Assembly: GCA_964609795.1 (NCBI GenBank)
Contig: CAZSTC010000087.1
Coordinates: 1-8,910, forward strand
Origin: UBA1412 sp964609795
Lineage (GTDB): Bacteria; Verrucomicrobiota; Verrucomicrobiia; Limisphaerales; UBA1412
Reading direction: 5' to 3'
DNA length: 8,910 bases
The notes beneath the pieces are model-generated. The model was given only the letters and a program-made list of their open reading frames with translations, did no database searches and had not been told where the DNA came from. Of the stretch, positions 1-6,996 are shown piece by piece (the first letter of the stretch is position 1; the number at the start of each line of letters is the position of its first letter). Made by a program: the position numbers and the translations under genes.

Positions 1-25
1 ATTGATTCGTAGAATGGGCGCTCGT

Positions 26-910
26 ATGAAGAAGATATTCTTGTTATTGGGTTTGATTGGGGCATTGACGCTGAGTGCGAATGCCGCCAATGGAGAATCG
101 GGCGACGTCCCATTGAGAGGTGAGGGCCGCTCTTTCAAGGGGCATATCGGGTTGCAGCTTTACAGCTTGAGAGACAGCTTTGGTAAAGACGTGGAAGGCT
201 CCCTGGATAAGGTGAAGGCTTTCGGTTTCAAATATGTGGAACTGGCGGGGACTTACGGGAAGAGCAACGAAGAGATGAAGAAGCTCCTGAGCGATCGGGG
301 TCTGGTGATGGTTGCTGGGCATTTCGGTTTCGACGAGCTGAAGAATGACCCGGAAGCCGTGGGTAAACGCGCACAGGAACTGGGGCTCAGATATGTCGGG
401 ACCGCCTGGGTTCCGCATCAAGCGCCTTTCGACGCGGCTCAGGCGACTGCGGCAGCCGAAGTTTTCAACAATGCGGGCAAGGTTCTCGCCAAGTACGGAG
501 TGAAGTTCTACTACCATAACCACGGTTATGAATTTTATCCCTGGATGAACGGGAAAAAGATCATGGACCTCTTGATGGAAAAGACCGATCCGAATTATGT
601 CACTTTCCAGATGGACGTGATGTGGACGCTCTTCCCGGGAGAAGATCCTGCGGCGTGGCTGGCCAAGTATCCCAATCGCTGGGAGCTGATTCACCTCAAA
701 GATTTGAAAGTGGGTGTAGAGGGTAACCTGAGCGGCGGCACCGATACGAAGAACGACGTCGTGCTGGGAACCGGTCAGGTCAATTATCCGAAGGTGCTCA
801 AGGCAGCCCAGGAAGCTGGCGTGCTCTATTACTTCATCGAAGACGAAAGTCCCACTGTGGAAGAGCAGCTTCCTCTGAGCCTGGATTATCTGGAGAGAGT
901 TCGGTTCTAG
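26..910 (+). CDS. Exported sugar phosphate isomerase/epimerase-like TIM-barrel protein
   Basis: Predicted 294-residue protein of the xylose-isomerase-like TIM-barrel superfamily (AP endonuclease 2 fold), whose members isomerise or epimerise sugars using a divalent metal. Residues 1-20 are a signal peptide (MKK, hydrophobic core, ANA before the likely cleavage site), so it should act outside the cytoplasm. Family motifs in order: GLQLYSLRD (42-50), VEL with E72, YHNHGYEF (163-170), MDVMW (196-200), HLKD (223-226) and IEDE (271-274). These supply the Glu/Asp/His/Glu set expected to bind metal, so the protein looks catalytically intact. I chose ATG 26 because the signal peptide begins there; an in-frame ATG at 14 and a TTG at 2 would add charged residues before it. 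No Shine-Dalgarno is visible, though only 25 bases lie upstream. It is closed by its own terminator and is separate from the ABC operon. The exact substrate is not readable; related exported proteins occur in sugar-degrading bacteria. Confidence 0.85.
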   Translation: MKKIFLLLGLIGALTLSANAANGESGDVPLRGEGRSFKGHIGLQLYSLRDSFGKDVEGSLDKVKAFGFKYVELAGTYGKSNEEMKKLLSDRGLVMVAGHFGFDELKNDPEAVGKRAQELGLRYVGTAWVPHQAPFDAAQATAAAEVFNNAGKVLAKYGVKFYYHNHGYEFYPWMNGKKIMDLLMEKTDPNYVTFQMDVMWTLFPGEDPAAWLAKYPNRWELIHLKDLKVGVEGNLSGGTDTKNDVVLGTGQVNYPKVLKAAQEAGVLYYFIEDESPTVEEQLPLSLDYLERVRF

Positions 911-938
911 GAAAGAGAAGACTGACTGAATAAAGAGG

Positions 939-998
939 CCGGTCCCGGTGTGAGAATGTGCGAGAATGGAAGCACTTCCAGCCGGGGCCGGTTTTTTT
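939..998 (+). terminator. Intrinsic terminator after the sugar isomerase gene
   Basis: The 10-base arm CCGGTCCCGG (939-948) pairs with CCGGGGCCGG (982-991) through nine Watson-Crick pairs and one G-U wobble, followed at once by seven T (992-998). The long loop holds a second perfect hairpin, TGGAAG / CTTCCA (967-972 with 975-980), which would stack inside and stabilise the structure. It lies 28 bases after the stop codon and ends the transcript of the upstream gene. Confidence 0.85.
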
Positions 999-1028
999 CT
1001 ATGCGGGAATCGGGGTCAGAGTTCCTGA

Positions 1029-1057
1029 TTGTCGTTGAGCGGTTTTTAAGCTATCCT
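1029..1057 (+). promoter_or_regulatory. Candidate sigma70-type promoter for the ABC operon
   Basis: TTGTCG (1029-1034) and TATCCT (1052-1057) are separated by 17 bases, each matching the -35/-10 consensus at four of six positions. The -10 box ends only 8 bases before ATG 1066, so transcription would start almost at the start codon, and there is no Shine-Dalgarno between them. If this promoter is real, the first mRNA of the operon is leaderless or nearly so. Box matches are modest, so this is an inference. Confidence 0.35.
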
Positions 1058-1065
1058 AAGCGCGT

Positions 1066-2355
1066 ATGAGTTTAGCCAGAGCGGTTAACCCAAATGAGAA
1101 CGAGATTAGCACGGCAGCCGAGACAGTAGTCATGGTGCAGGGGCTGAGCAAGGTGTTTAAAGATTTCTGGGGGCGTCCCAAGGCTCACGCGGTCAATGAC
1201 GTGAGTTTTCAGGTGCGCCGCGGAGAGGTGTTCGGTTTGCTGGGACCCAACGGTTCCGGGAAATCGACGACGGTGAAGCTTCTCCTGGGGCTGCTCAATC
1301 CGACCCGCGGGCATATTGAGGTGTTCGGACGCTCGACCCGGCATGTTGCCACCAAGCGGAGGATCGGCTATTTGCCTGAGGAATCCTATCTCTACCGCTA
1401 TATGGACAGCGCGGAGACGCTGGATTTCTTCGGCAGTCTCTTTAATTTGCCTTCCGGAGAGCGTCGCCAGAGAATTGAGCAACTGCTCGAGATGGTCGGT
1501 CTGGACAAGGTGCGCCGCAGAACGGTGGGTGAGTTTTCCAAGGGTATGCAGCGCCGCATCGGTCTGGCTCAGGCGCTCATTAATGACCCGGACCTGGTGA
1601 TTCTGGATGAACCGACCTCCGGTCTGGACCCGATTGGCTGCCGCGAGGTGAAGGATTTGATTGTCGAGCTGGCCCGGCGAGGCAAGACGGTGATTTTGAG
1701 CAGCCATCTCCTGGCTGACGTGGAGGATGTCTGCGACCGGGTGGTGATTTATTACGGAGGCAAAATTCAGGCTATGGGGACCTTGAAGGAGTTGCTTTCT
1801 ACGCCGGACCGGTTGAGGATTACGATGCCGGTCTTGGAGCGGGAAACGCTGGAGAAGGTACTCTCCACGATTCGGGCCGACCTGGGCCGGAAGTTTCCTG
1901 AAACGGCCGCTCAGGAGAGCGTGCTAGTGGACAGTCCTTCGCAGAATCTGGAAAGCTACTTCCTGGATGTCGTGAAGAAGGCGCGCTCCAGTGCAGAAGA
2001 GACCTCCGGAGCCGTCTCCGGTGGAACGGTGGCGCGGTATCTGAGAAGTGAAGACTCTGAACGGGTCCAGGCCAAAGATCGTATTTTGGAGAGGCTGACC
2101 AGCAGCAAGGAATCCCTGCTCGAGACACCGGCTCCGGAAAAGAAGAAGGAAGAGGCTCCGGCTGCCCCGTCTGTGGATGCTTCCAAGAAGCTTTCGGCGC
2201 TTCTCTCCAAGACGACGGTTCAGGCACCGGCAGAGCCGGCCGCATCAAGGGAGACTTCTCCGGCGGCATCGCCTCAATCGGAGCAAAGGCAGGAGAATCT
2301 CAAAAAGGCTAGCGAAAAACTTTCCGGCCTCCTGGGTAATAAAGGAAATAAATGA
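1066..2355 (+). CDS. ABC transporter ATP-binding protein with long C-terminal tail
   Basis: A 429-residue ATPase that powers an ABC-2 type exporter, acting at the cytoplasmic face of the membrane. ABC core at about 22-245: Walker A GPNGSGKST (60-68), IGYLPEE in the Q-loop position (100-106, with Glu where Gln is common, as in many ABC-2 ATPases), signature FSKGMQRR (157-164), Walker B LVILDEPTSGLD (177-188) and H-loop His214. All catalytic elements are present. A typical ATPase of this type is about 300 residues; this one continues with a charged, Pro/Ala/Ser/Glu-rich low-complexity tail from about 305. The tail carries two near-identical motifs, ASKKLSALLSK (372-382) and ASEKLSGLLGNK (415-426), plus a looser relative around 338-353. 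The stop overlaps the permease start (ATGA, 2352-2355), so the two are translationally coupled. No Shine-Dalgarno precedes ATG 1066. The partner is the adjacent permease; the substrate is unknown. Confidence 0.93.
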   Translation: MSLARAVNPNENEISTAAETVVMVQGLSKVFKDFWGRPKAHAVNDVSFQVRRGEVFGLLGPNGSGKSTTVKLLLGLLNPTRGHIEVFGRSTRHVATKRRIGYLPEESYLYRYMDSAETLDFFGSLFNLPSGERRQRIEQLLEMVGLDKVRRRTVGEFSKGMQRRIGLAQALINDPDLVILDEPTSGLDPIGCREVKDLIVELARRGKTVILSSHLLADVEDVCDRVVIYYGGKIQAMGTLKELLSTPDRLRITMPVLERETLEKVLSTIRADLGRKFPETAAQESVLVDSPSQNLESYFLDVVKKARSSAEETSGAVSGGTVARYLRSEDSERVQAKDRILERLTSSKESLLETPAPEKKKEEAPAAPSVDASKKLSALLSKTTVQAPAEPAASRETSPAASPQSEQRQENLKKASEKLSGLLGNKGNK

Positions 2356-3746
2356 AGCCGATTTTAGCGATTGCGAAACTGACCCTCAAAGCTGCATTTC
2401 GCTTCCGGATTGTCGCTTTGCTCGCCCTGTTTCTGGTGGTATCGGTGACGGCGCTGCCGCTGCTTATCAAGGATGACGGCACGGCGCGTGGTTTTGTGCA
2501 GATCCTCCTGACCTATTCGATGGGGCTGACGGTGACGACGCTGGGACTGGCGACGCTGTGGCTCTCCTGCGGCATTCTGGCCCGGGATATTGAGGATTGC
2601 CGAATCCAGCTCGTGGTTGTGAAGCCGGTGGCACGCTGGAAAATCTGGATGGGAAAATGGCTGGGCATTCTGATTCTGAACGCGATGCTGCTGGGGGCTT
2701 CGGGACTGGTCATTTACGGATTGCTGGAATACCGGGGAGGCAAACTCAATGAAGACCAGAAATTCGTGTTGGAGAACGAGGTGTTCGTCGCCAGAGGATC
2801 GGCTAAGGAGCCTGCGGTAGATTTGACTCAGACGGTGGAGGAGATTTTTCAGGACAGGATGAAGCAGAGCTCGTTGCAGGATGTGGACCATGCCCAGCTC
2901 AAGAAGCAGATTTTCGAGATGCTCAAACATCAATTCCAGTTAGTTCCGCAAAGCATGATGAGGGAATGGGATATTCCACTGGGAGTGAACCCCGACGAGC
3001 TCAAGGATAAGCCGCTTTACCTCAGGACAAAATTTATCGCGATGAGCCACAACTCGACTTTTGACGATACCCGCACTTTCCCGATGTTCTGGGAGGTAGG
3101 GCCGATGGATAGTCCGCAATCGTGGCGCGTGGTGATGCTGATGACTCCCAATGTGTTCCATGAGATAGAGGTTCCGCCCAATCTTTTGGATGAAAACGGG
3201 CATCTGCAGGTGCGTTTTATCAATAATCAGAACGAAACTTTTTATTTTGACGTGAATGAAGGGATGGAAGTTCTTTATCGGCAGGGAGGCTTCCTGGCCA
3301 ATTATCTCAAAGGGCTCCTGATCCTCTTCTGCTGGCTGGCGCTATTGGCGGCGATCGGGCTTTCGGCCTCGAGTTTTCTCTCTTTCCCGGTGGCCTCGTT
3401 CTTTGCGGTGTCGGTGCTGATCCTGGGACTTTCGACCGGGACGATGAGCCAGGTGATTGAAGAGGGAGGAATCACCGGAGTAGATCACGAGACGGGCAAA
3501 GTCGAAGAGCGGGGTGTGATTGACCATATATCGGTCTTTTTCTTCAAGGAGCTCAAAGCTTTGACGGAGGTGGTTTTGAATTTCTCGCCGGTGGAGCTTC
3601 TCAGTGAAGGCCGGACGGTGACTTGGTGGATGGTCTGCAAAGCAATCGGGCAGGTTGTCATATTGGTGGGAGGCATTTTCGTGGCTTTGGGTGTCTATTG
3701 TTTTTCGAGACGTGAACTGGCTTTGCCCAGCGGAGGGCAGGGGTAG
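2352..3746 (+). CDS. ABC-2 type permease with large soluble loop
   Basis: A 464-residue membrane protein that forms the channel half of the transporter with the preceding ATPase. Likely membrane segments lie near residues 19-39, 52-76, 102-124, 318-340, 343-366 and 429-451. This six-helix layout is interrupted between helices 3 and 4 by a soluble region of about 190 residues (125-317), expected on the outer side of the membrane. The segment LARDIEDCRIQLVVVKPVAR (76-95) fits the coupling-helix region typical of ABC-2 permeases, where a phrase like 'D.e.gtl..l..kPv.R' recurs. Translation starts at an ATG overlapping the ATPase stop by 4 bases, with AGGA at 2343-2346 as ribosome site (5-base spacing). 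No substrate signature is recognisable. The large outer loop suggests a partner or substrate is handled outside the membrane, possibly the protein encoded next. Confidence 0.88.
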   Translation: MKPILAIAKLTLKAAFRFRIVALLALFLVVSVTALPLLIKDDGTARGFVQILLTYSMGLTVTTLGLATLWLSCGILARDIEDCRIQLVVVKPVARWKIWMGKWLGILILNAMLLGASGLVIYGLLEYRGGKLNEDQKFVLENEVFVARGSAKEPAVDLTQTVEEIFQDRMKQSSLQDVDHAQLKKQIFEMLKHQFQLVPQSMMREWDIPLGVNPDELKDKPLYLRTKFIAMSHNSTFDDTRTFPMFWEVGPMDSPQSWRVVMLMTPNVFHEIEVPPNLLDENGHLQVRFINNQNETFYFDVNEGMEVLYRQGGFLANYLKGLLILFCWLALLAAIGLSASSFLSFPVASFFAVSVLILGLSTGTMSQVIEEGGITGVDHETGKVEERGVIDHISVFFFKELKALTEVVLNFSPVELLSEGRTVTWWMVCKAIGQVVILVGGIFVALGVYCFSRRELALPSGGQG

Positions 3747-3749
3747 TCT

Positions 3750-5270
3750 ATGAAGGGACGTTTGTTCAAGATCGTGATGGGGATAGTGATCGCCGTATCG
3801 CTGCTCTCGGCGCATTTTATCCAAAAGACGATTAACCGCGAGCGCGGAGAGATGGGGCTGACCCGGCTGGAAGTGCTGGAGAATGCGCCCCCGATACTGG
3901 CTTTTACAACGGTGGCTCTGGGCGGATTCCGGGGCCTTATCGTCAATGTTCTCTGGACGCGCATGACAGACCTCGGAGACCAGAATCGTTATTTTGAGAC
4001 GATACAGTTGGCGGACTGGATTACGAAGCTGGAGCCGACATTTGCGCCGGTATGGCAGTGGCAGGCGTGGAACCTGGCCTATAATATCTCGATTAAGTTC
4101 AGCGACCCGCTGCAGCGCTGGCACTGGGTTTACTCTGGGGTGAAGATGCTGCGTGATGAGGGGCTGAAATATAATCCGCATCGGCCTGAGTTGTACCGGG
4201 AGCTGGCGTGGTTTTTCCAGAACAAGATCGGGTACTATCTGGATGACTGCCATGTGTTTTATAAATCCTACTGGGCCGGCGAAATGGAATCGATCCTTGG
4301 GAAACAAGTCGACTGGGAAAAGCTCCTGAACCCGACGACCGAAGAGGATAAGGAGAAGGTTCGCAGACTCAAAGAGGAGTTCAAGATGGACCCGGCGTTC
4401 ATGAAAAAGGTGGATGATACGTACGGGCCTTTTGAGTGGCGGTTGCCTGATGCGCACTCTATTTACTGGGCGATGATGGGCCTGGAGAAGTGTACGGGGA
4501 CTAAGAAATATGACTTGATGTCGCTGCGCCGGCAGATTTATCAGCCGATGTTGCTCAACTTCCACCGCGGGCGTTTGGTCGAGAATCAATTCAGCCAGGG
4601 TTTCGAGTATCGTCCGAATCTGGATGCGATCCCGAATACGGACCGGGCTTACCTGGAGTTTGCGAATGCGGACCCCGAATACCGGGACCACATCCTGAAG
4701 GCGCATAAAAATTTCCTCAAAGACGCGATTTATTTTCTCTATACCTATAACCGAATCGGGGAGTCGGCCAAGTATTTCAAAGAGTTTGCCCGGCGATATC
4801 CGGGGCAGAGTCTTCTGACAGGGGACCCGACCGCGACGCCTGACAAGATTGCACTCGATGAGTTCGTGGTCGAGCGTGTGGAAGAGGATGTGAGGGATAA
4901 CTCTCCGGACCGTGTTCGCGGGATTGTGGAGGGATTGCTCTTCCAATCTTTCCATACACTGGCACTGGATGAAGAGGAAGAAGCGACCGGTTATGCCGCA
5001 ATCGCGCTCAGGGTCTGGCAGAAGTACGATGCGGAGATGCAAAAAGGAGATCAGGCCATGAAGGACCGTGTGGGCTTGCCGCCTTTCCAGAGCATGAGGA
5101 CAGAGGCGCTGAGCCAATTCCTGGCTTTGGCCGACGAGCGTGATCCTTTGATGGCGGATGCATTGAGGCAGCGTTTGAACCTGCCGCCCAGAAAAGTGGA
5201 GACTCCGACTCCTTCGACTACCCCCGGCCCGGTGGACAGCCAGAGCAGCACGAACAGCGTGAATCCATAA
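3750..5270 (+). CDS. Membrane-anchored Trp/Tyr-rich protein of unknown family, third gene of the ABC operon
   Basis: 506 residues that I cannot assign to a named family. Residues 5-25 form an uncleaved signal anchor (no clear cleavage site), so the bulk probably faces the periplasm. The first half is dense in aromatic residues and looks conserved in style: GGFRGLIVNVLW (58-69), LADWITKLEPTFAPVWQWQ (87-105), AWNLAYNIS (106-114), then EGLKYNPHRPELYRELAWFF (137-156) and KIGYYLDD (159-166). The spacing of helices around 'LEP.FAPVWQW' and 'KYNPHRPELYRELAW' resembles tetratricopeptide-like repeats, so a helical protein-binding scaffold is my best structural guess. The C-terminus (480-506) is a disordered Pro/Thr/Ser tail. 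The gene starts 3 bases after the permease stop, with AGGGG at 3739-3743 as ribosome site, so it belongs to the operon and is probably a dedicated partner of this transporter. Function is otherwise unknown. Confidence 0.85.
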   Translation: MKGRLFKIVMGIVIAVSLLSAHFIQKTINRERGEMGLTRLEVLENAPPILAFTTVALGGFRGLIVNVLWTRMTDLGDQNRYFETIQLADWITKLEPTFAPVWQWQAWNLAYNISIKFSDPLQRWHWVYSGVKMLRDEGLKYNPHRPELYRELAWFFQNKIGYYLDDCHVFYKSYWAGEMESILGKQVDWEKLLNPTTEEDKEKVRRLKEEFKMDPAFMKKVDDTYGPFEWRLPDAHSIYWAMMGLEKCTGTKKYDLMSLRRQIYQPMLLNFHRGRLVENQFSQGFEYRPNLDAIPNTDRAYLEFANADPEYRDHILKAHKNFLKDAIYFLYTYNRIGESAKYFKEFARRYPGQSLLTGDPTATPDKIALDEFVVERVEEDVRDNSPDRVRGIVEGLLFQSFHTLALDEEEEATGYAAIALRVWQKYDAEMQKGDQAMKDRVGLPPFQSMRTEALSQFLALADERDPLMADALRQRLNLPPRKVETPTPSTTPGPVDSQSSTNSVNP

Positions 5271-5272
5271 AC

Positions 5273-5308
5273 AAAAAAAGTTTTCTCCCTGTTTAAGGAG
5301 AGAAAACT
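5273..5308 (-). terminator. Terminator for the leftward genes, possibly bidirectional
   Basis: AGTTTTCTC (5279-5287) pairs perfectly with GAGAAAACT (5300-5308), extended inward by CC/GG (5288-5289 with 5297-5298) with A5299 bulged. Read on the minus strand the hairpin is followed by a run of seven T (plus-strand A at 5273-5279), the standard intrinsic terminator form for the gene ending at 5392. On the plus strand it is followed by a weaker T-run (5316-5320) eight bases away, so it may also help stop the ABC operon, which ends at 5270. Confidence 0.7.
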
Positions 5309-5330
5309 GTGGATATTTTTAAAAATGACT

Positions 5331-5378
5331 CCCGTTCTCACGGGCCGCGAACCGGGGCCGGCGTGAGTTGCGAGCCGG
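5331..5378. other. GC-rich hairpins in the convergent gap
   Basis: Two further small hairpins fill the rest of the space between the convergent operons: CCCGT-TCTC-ACGGG (5331-5344) and CCGGC (5358-5362) pairing with GCCGG (5374-5378) around an 11-base loop. Read on the minus strand the first is followed, after four bases, by five T, so it could be a weaker back-up terminator. The segment also repeats the 10-mer CCGGGGCCGG found in the arm of the terminator at 982-991; given its GC content this may be chance. No gene is visible here. Confidence 0.35.
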
Positions 5379-5391
5379 GAGAAAAGACTTT

Positions 5392-5988
5392 CTAATTCTC
5401 CGGGATGCGATAGAGGATCATTACACCGAAATCGGTCATGAGGGCTTTGGTGGCCAAATCCTGATAAGTATAGACAATGCTCTGGACTTCCACGACTCGG
5501 TCATAGCCGACGGTGTTGATGAACTCGGTCACCTTATCATCAAAGTGGTCCTTACCGACCTCCATACAGTCAATGCGGCGGATGGTTTTCACGGCCACGC
5601 CTTTCTCCCATTTCTTGGCGCTGACCTCCAGCGGAGCGTTCGGCTTCTGGATCAATTTTTCCGCGGCCTCTCCGGCTTCGTGAACGGGCACGGTGAAGGT
5701 TTTATGTTCACGTGCCGCGGCGGAGCTGGCCATGGCATTGATCACCGTACCACTGCCGGGGAGTTTCATTTTCTGAGACTCAGTGGGAGCCGGGGCTGAC
5801 TGGGCCTCATTATCTTGCTCACCCTGCTCCTCGTTTTCCTGATCCTCATCCGTGTCTGCTTCCTGGGTTTCGGTTGCAGGGACGACGATTTCCGCGGCAC
5901 ACTCAGGACATTCGATCGTTTCTCCGGCGTAGGAAGAATCCACCACCAACTCCTGCTCACAGAGGGGACAGTTAAAGGTAATATCCAT
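5392..5988 (-). CDS. Zinc-ribbon protein with acidic linker and unknown C-terminal domain
   Basis: A 198-residue protein. The N-terminus is a compact zinc ribbon, CPLC (7-10) and CPEC (27-30), of the small bacterial type found at the start of many regulatory or scaffolding proteins; the four Cys should bind one zinc. Residues 39-62 form a strongly acidic, Gln-rich linker (TDEDQENEEQGEQDNE within it), likely disordered. A Pro/Ser stretch follows, then a C-terminal domain (about 95-198) ending VEVQSIVYTYQDLATKALMTDFGVMILYR, which looks like an alpha/beta fold, but I do not recognise the family. There is no signal peptide, so it is cytoplasmic. It is last in the leftward gene run, 96 bases after galU, with no Shine-Dalgarno before its ATG, so it may be transcribed or translated separately. 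The function could be regulatory or scaffolding; the sequence does not decide. Confidence 0.85.
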   Translation of the reverse strand: MDITFNCPLCEQELVVDSSYAGETIECPECAAEIVVPATETQEADTDEDQENEEQGEQDNEAQSAPAPTESQKMKLPGSGTVINAMASSAAAREHKTFTVPVHEAGEAAEKLIQKPNAPLEVSAKKWEKGVAVKTIRRIDCMEVGKDHFDDKVTEFINTVGYDRVVEVQSIVYTYQDLATKALMTDFGVMILYRIPEN

Positions 5989-6084
5989 AATATTTTCGTG
6001 TTTGGACTTAAAGTCAATCGATAGCCTGTCCTAATTCCGGCAGATTGTCCAGAGTTTTTTCCAGAAAATAGCAGGAAAAGTGGT

Positions 6085-6966
6085 TTATTGGTCCAGTTTG
6101 GCGGCAATCTCCTTGATGAATTTCTTGATGGCTTCGCCCATATCTTTGCGTTTCATGGCGTAGAGGATATTGGTTTTGACGTAGTCGAGTTTATTGCCGA
6201 TATCGTGGCGGACGCCTTTGAGCTTGAGACCGTAGAAGCGGCGGCGCTTGAGGAGCAGTTGCATGGCGTCGGTGAGCTGGATTTCGTCATTTTTGCCGCG
6301 GGGTGTCTGGTCGATGCACTCGAAGATATCAGGGGTCAGGATGTAGCGGCCTGCGACGGCCAGATTGGAGGGCGCCTGATCGACGGCCGGTTTTTCCACC
6401 AGCTGATTGATTTCGACAATCTGGGAGTCGATCATGGTGCCGCCGACGATGCCGTAGCGGCTGACTTTTTTAGGGTCGACCTCTTCGAGCAGGACGACCG
6501 GCGCCTGGTACTGTTCATAGACGCGGATCATTTCTGCGGTGATGCTCTCGCCGTTATCGGTGTCGATAATGGTATCGCCCAGGAGGACAACGAAGGGCTC
6601 CTGGCCGACATGGCTGCGGGCATAGTTGACGGCGTCGCCCAGGCCGTTCAATTCCTTCTGGTAGACGAAAAAGATATTGGCGATTTCTGAAATGCGGCGG
6701 ATATAGCTCAGCTCCTGGTCACGGCCTTTCTCAGCCAGTTCGGCCTCGAGCTCGAAGTTGCGGTCGAAATGCTCTTCGATGGCGCGCTTGGCTTTACCGA
6801 TAATCATGAGGATATCGGAGATGCCGGCTTTTTCCACCTCTTCAACCACGTATTGAATGGTGGGGGTATCGACGATGGGGAGCATCTCCTTGGGTTGAGC
6901 TTTGGAGGCGGGCAGGAAGCGGGTACCGAAGCCTGCAGCAGGGATGACAGCTTTTGTGATTTTCAT
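6085..6966 (-). CDS. galU: UTP-glucose-1-phosphate uridylyltransferase
   Basis: A 293-residue cytoplasmic enzyme joining UTP and glucose-1-phosphate to give UDP-glucose and pyrophosphate, supplying glucose for polysaccharides, lipopolysaccharide and glycolipids and feeding UDP-galactose or UDP-glucuronate pathways. The nucleotide-binding start is diagnostic: PAAGFGTRFLPASKAQPKEM (9-28). Further family motifs are NGLGDAV (107-113), LLGD (128-131, metal-binding Asp), RYGIVGG (170-176), VEKP (190-193), EIQLTDA (228-234) and HDIGNK (254-259). The length is normal for bacterial GalU and nothing is missing. The ATG at 6966 is supported by AGGAG (plus-strand 6973-6977) with 6-base spacing. It follows the acyltransferase gene by 30 bases in an apparent operon with ruvA upstream. 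A related thymidylyltransferase (RmlA) is less likely, because the KAQPKEMLPIVD phrase is the GalU form. Confidence 0.96.
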   Translation of the reverse strand: MKITKAVIPAAGFGTRFLPASKAQPKEMLPIVDTPTIQYVVEEVEKAGISDILMIIGKAKRAIEEHFDRNFELEAELAEKGRDQELSYIRRISEIANIFFVYQKELNGLGDAVNYARSHVGQEPFVVLLGDTIIDTDNGESITAEMIRVYEQYQAPVVLLEEVDPKKVSRYGIVGGTMIDSQIVEINQLVEKPAVDQAPSNLAVAGRYILTPDIFECIDQTPRGKNDEIQLTDAMQLLLKRRRFYGLKLKGVRHDIGNKLDYVKTNILYAMKRKDMGEAIKKFIKEIAAKLDQ

Positions 6967-6996
6967 AATGATCTCCTGTATTAAAAGTGGATTGGG

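Noticed and set aside
2177..2476. A 99-codon plus-strand frame across the ATPase-permease junction
   Set aside because: It is out of frame with both genes, Arg-rich and without a ribosome site; the ATGA overlap explains the junction fully, so there is no frameshift here.
3342..5117. A 591-codon open frame on the minus strand, the longest in the window
   Set aside because: It lies antisense across the end of the permease and most of the third ABC gene, spanning a gene boundary. Its product is a monotonous Arg/His/Leu/Pro/Gln mix without motifs, while the opposite strand encodes clear operon proteins. It is a by-product of codon bias.
982..5361. Repeated 10-mer CCGGGGCCGG at 982-991 and 5352-5361
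   Set aside because: It is short and pure G/C, one copy is part of a terminator stem and flanking bases differ; no evidence for a dispersed repeat family from two copies.
5368..5799. A 143-codon open frame on the plus strand
   Set aside because: It is antisense to the zinc-ribbon gene, whose Cys ribbon and acidic linker mark the real coding strand; no promoter or ribosome site supports the plus frame.
5990..6017. TTGACT ... TATTAT promoter-like boxes on the minus strand before the zinc-ribbon gene
   Set aside because: The TATTAT box overlaps the ATG, so transcription would begin inside the gene with no alternative start nearby, and the spacing (19) is poor. The adjacent GACTT-A-AAGTC palindrome is too short to call an operator.
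6088..6690. A 200-codon open frame on the plus strand
   Set aside because: It is antisense to galU, whose full set of enzyme motifs is intact; the plus-strand product is an Asp/Ala/Val-rich mirror without domains or a ribosome site.
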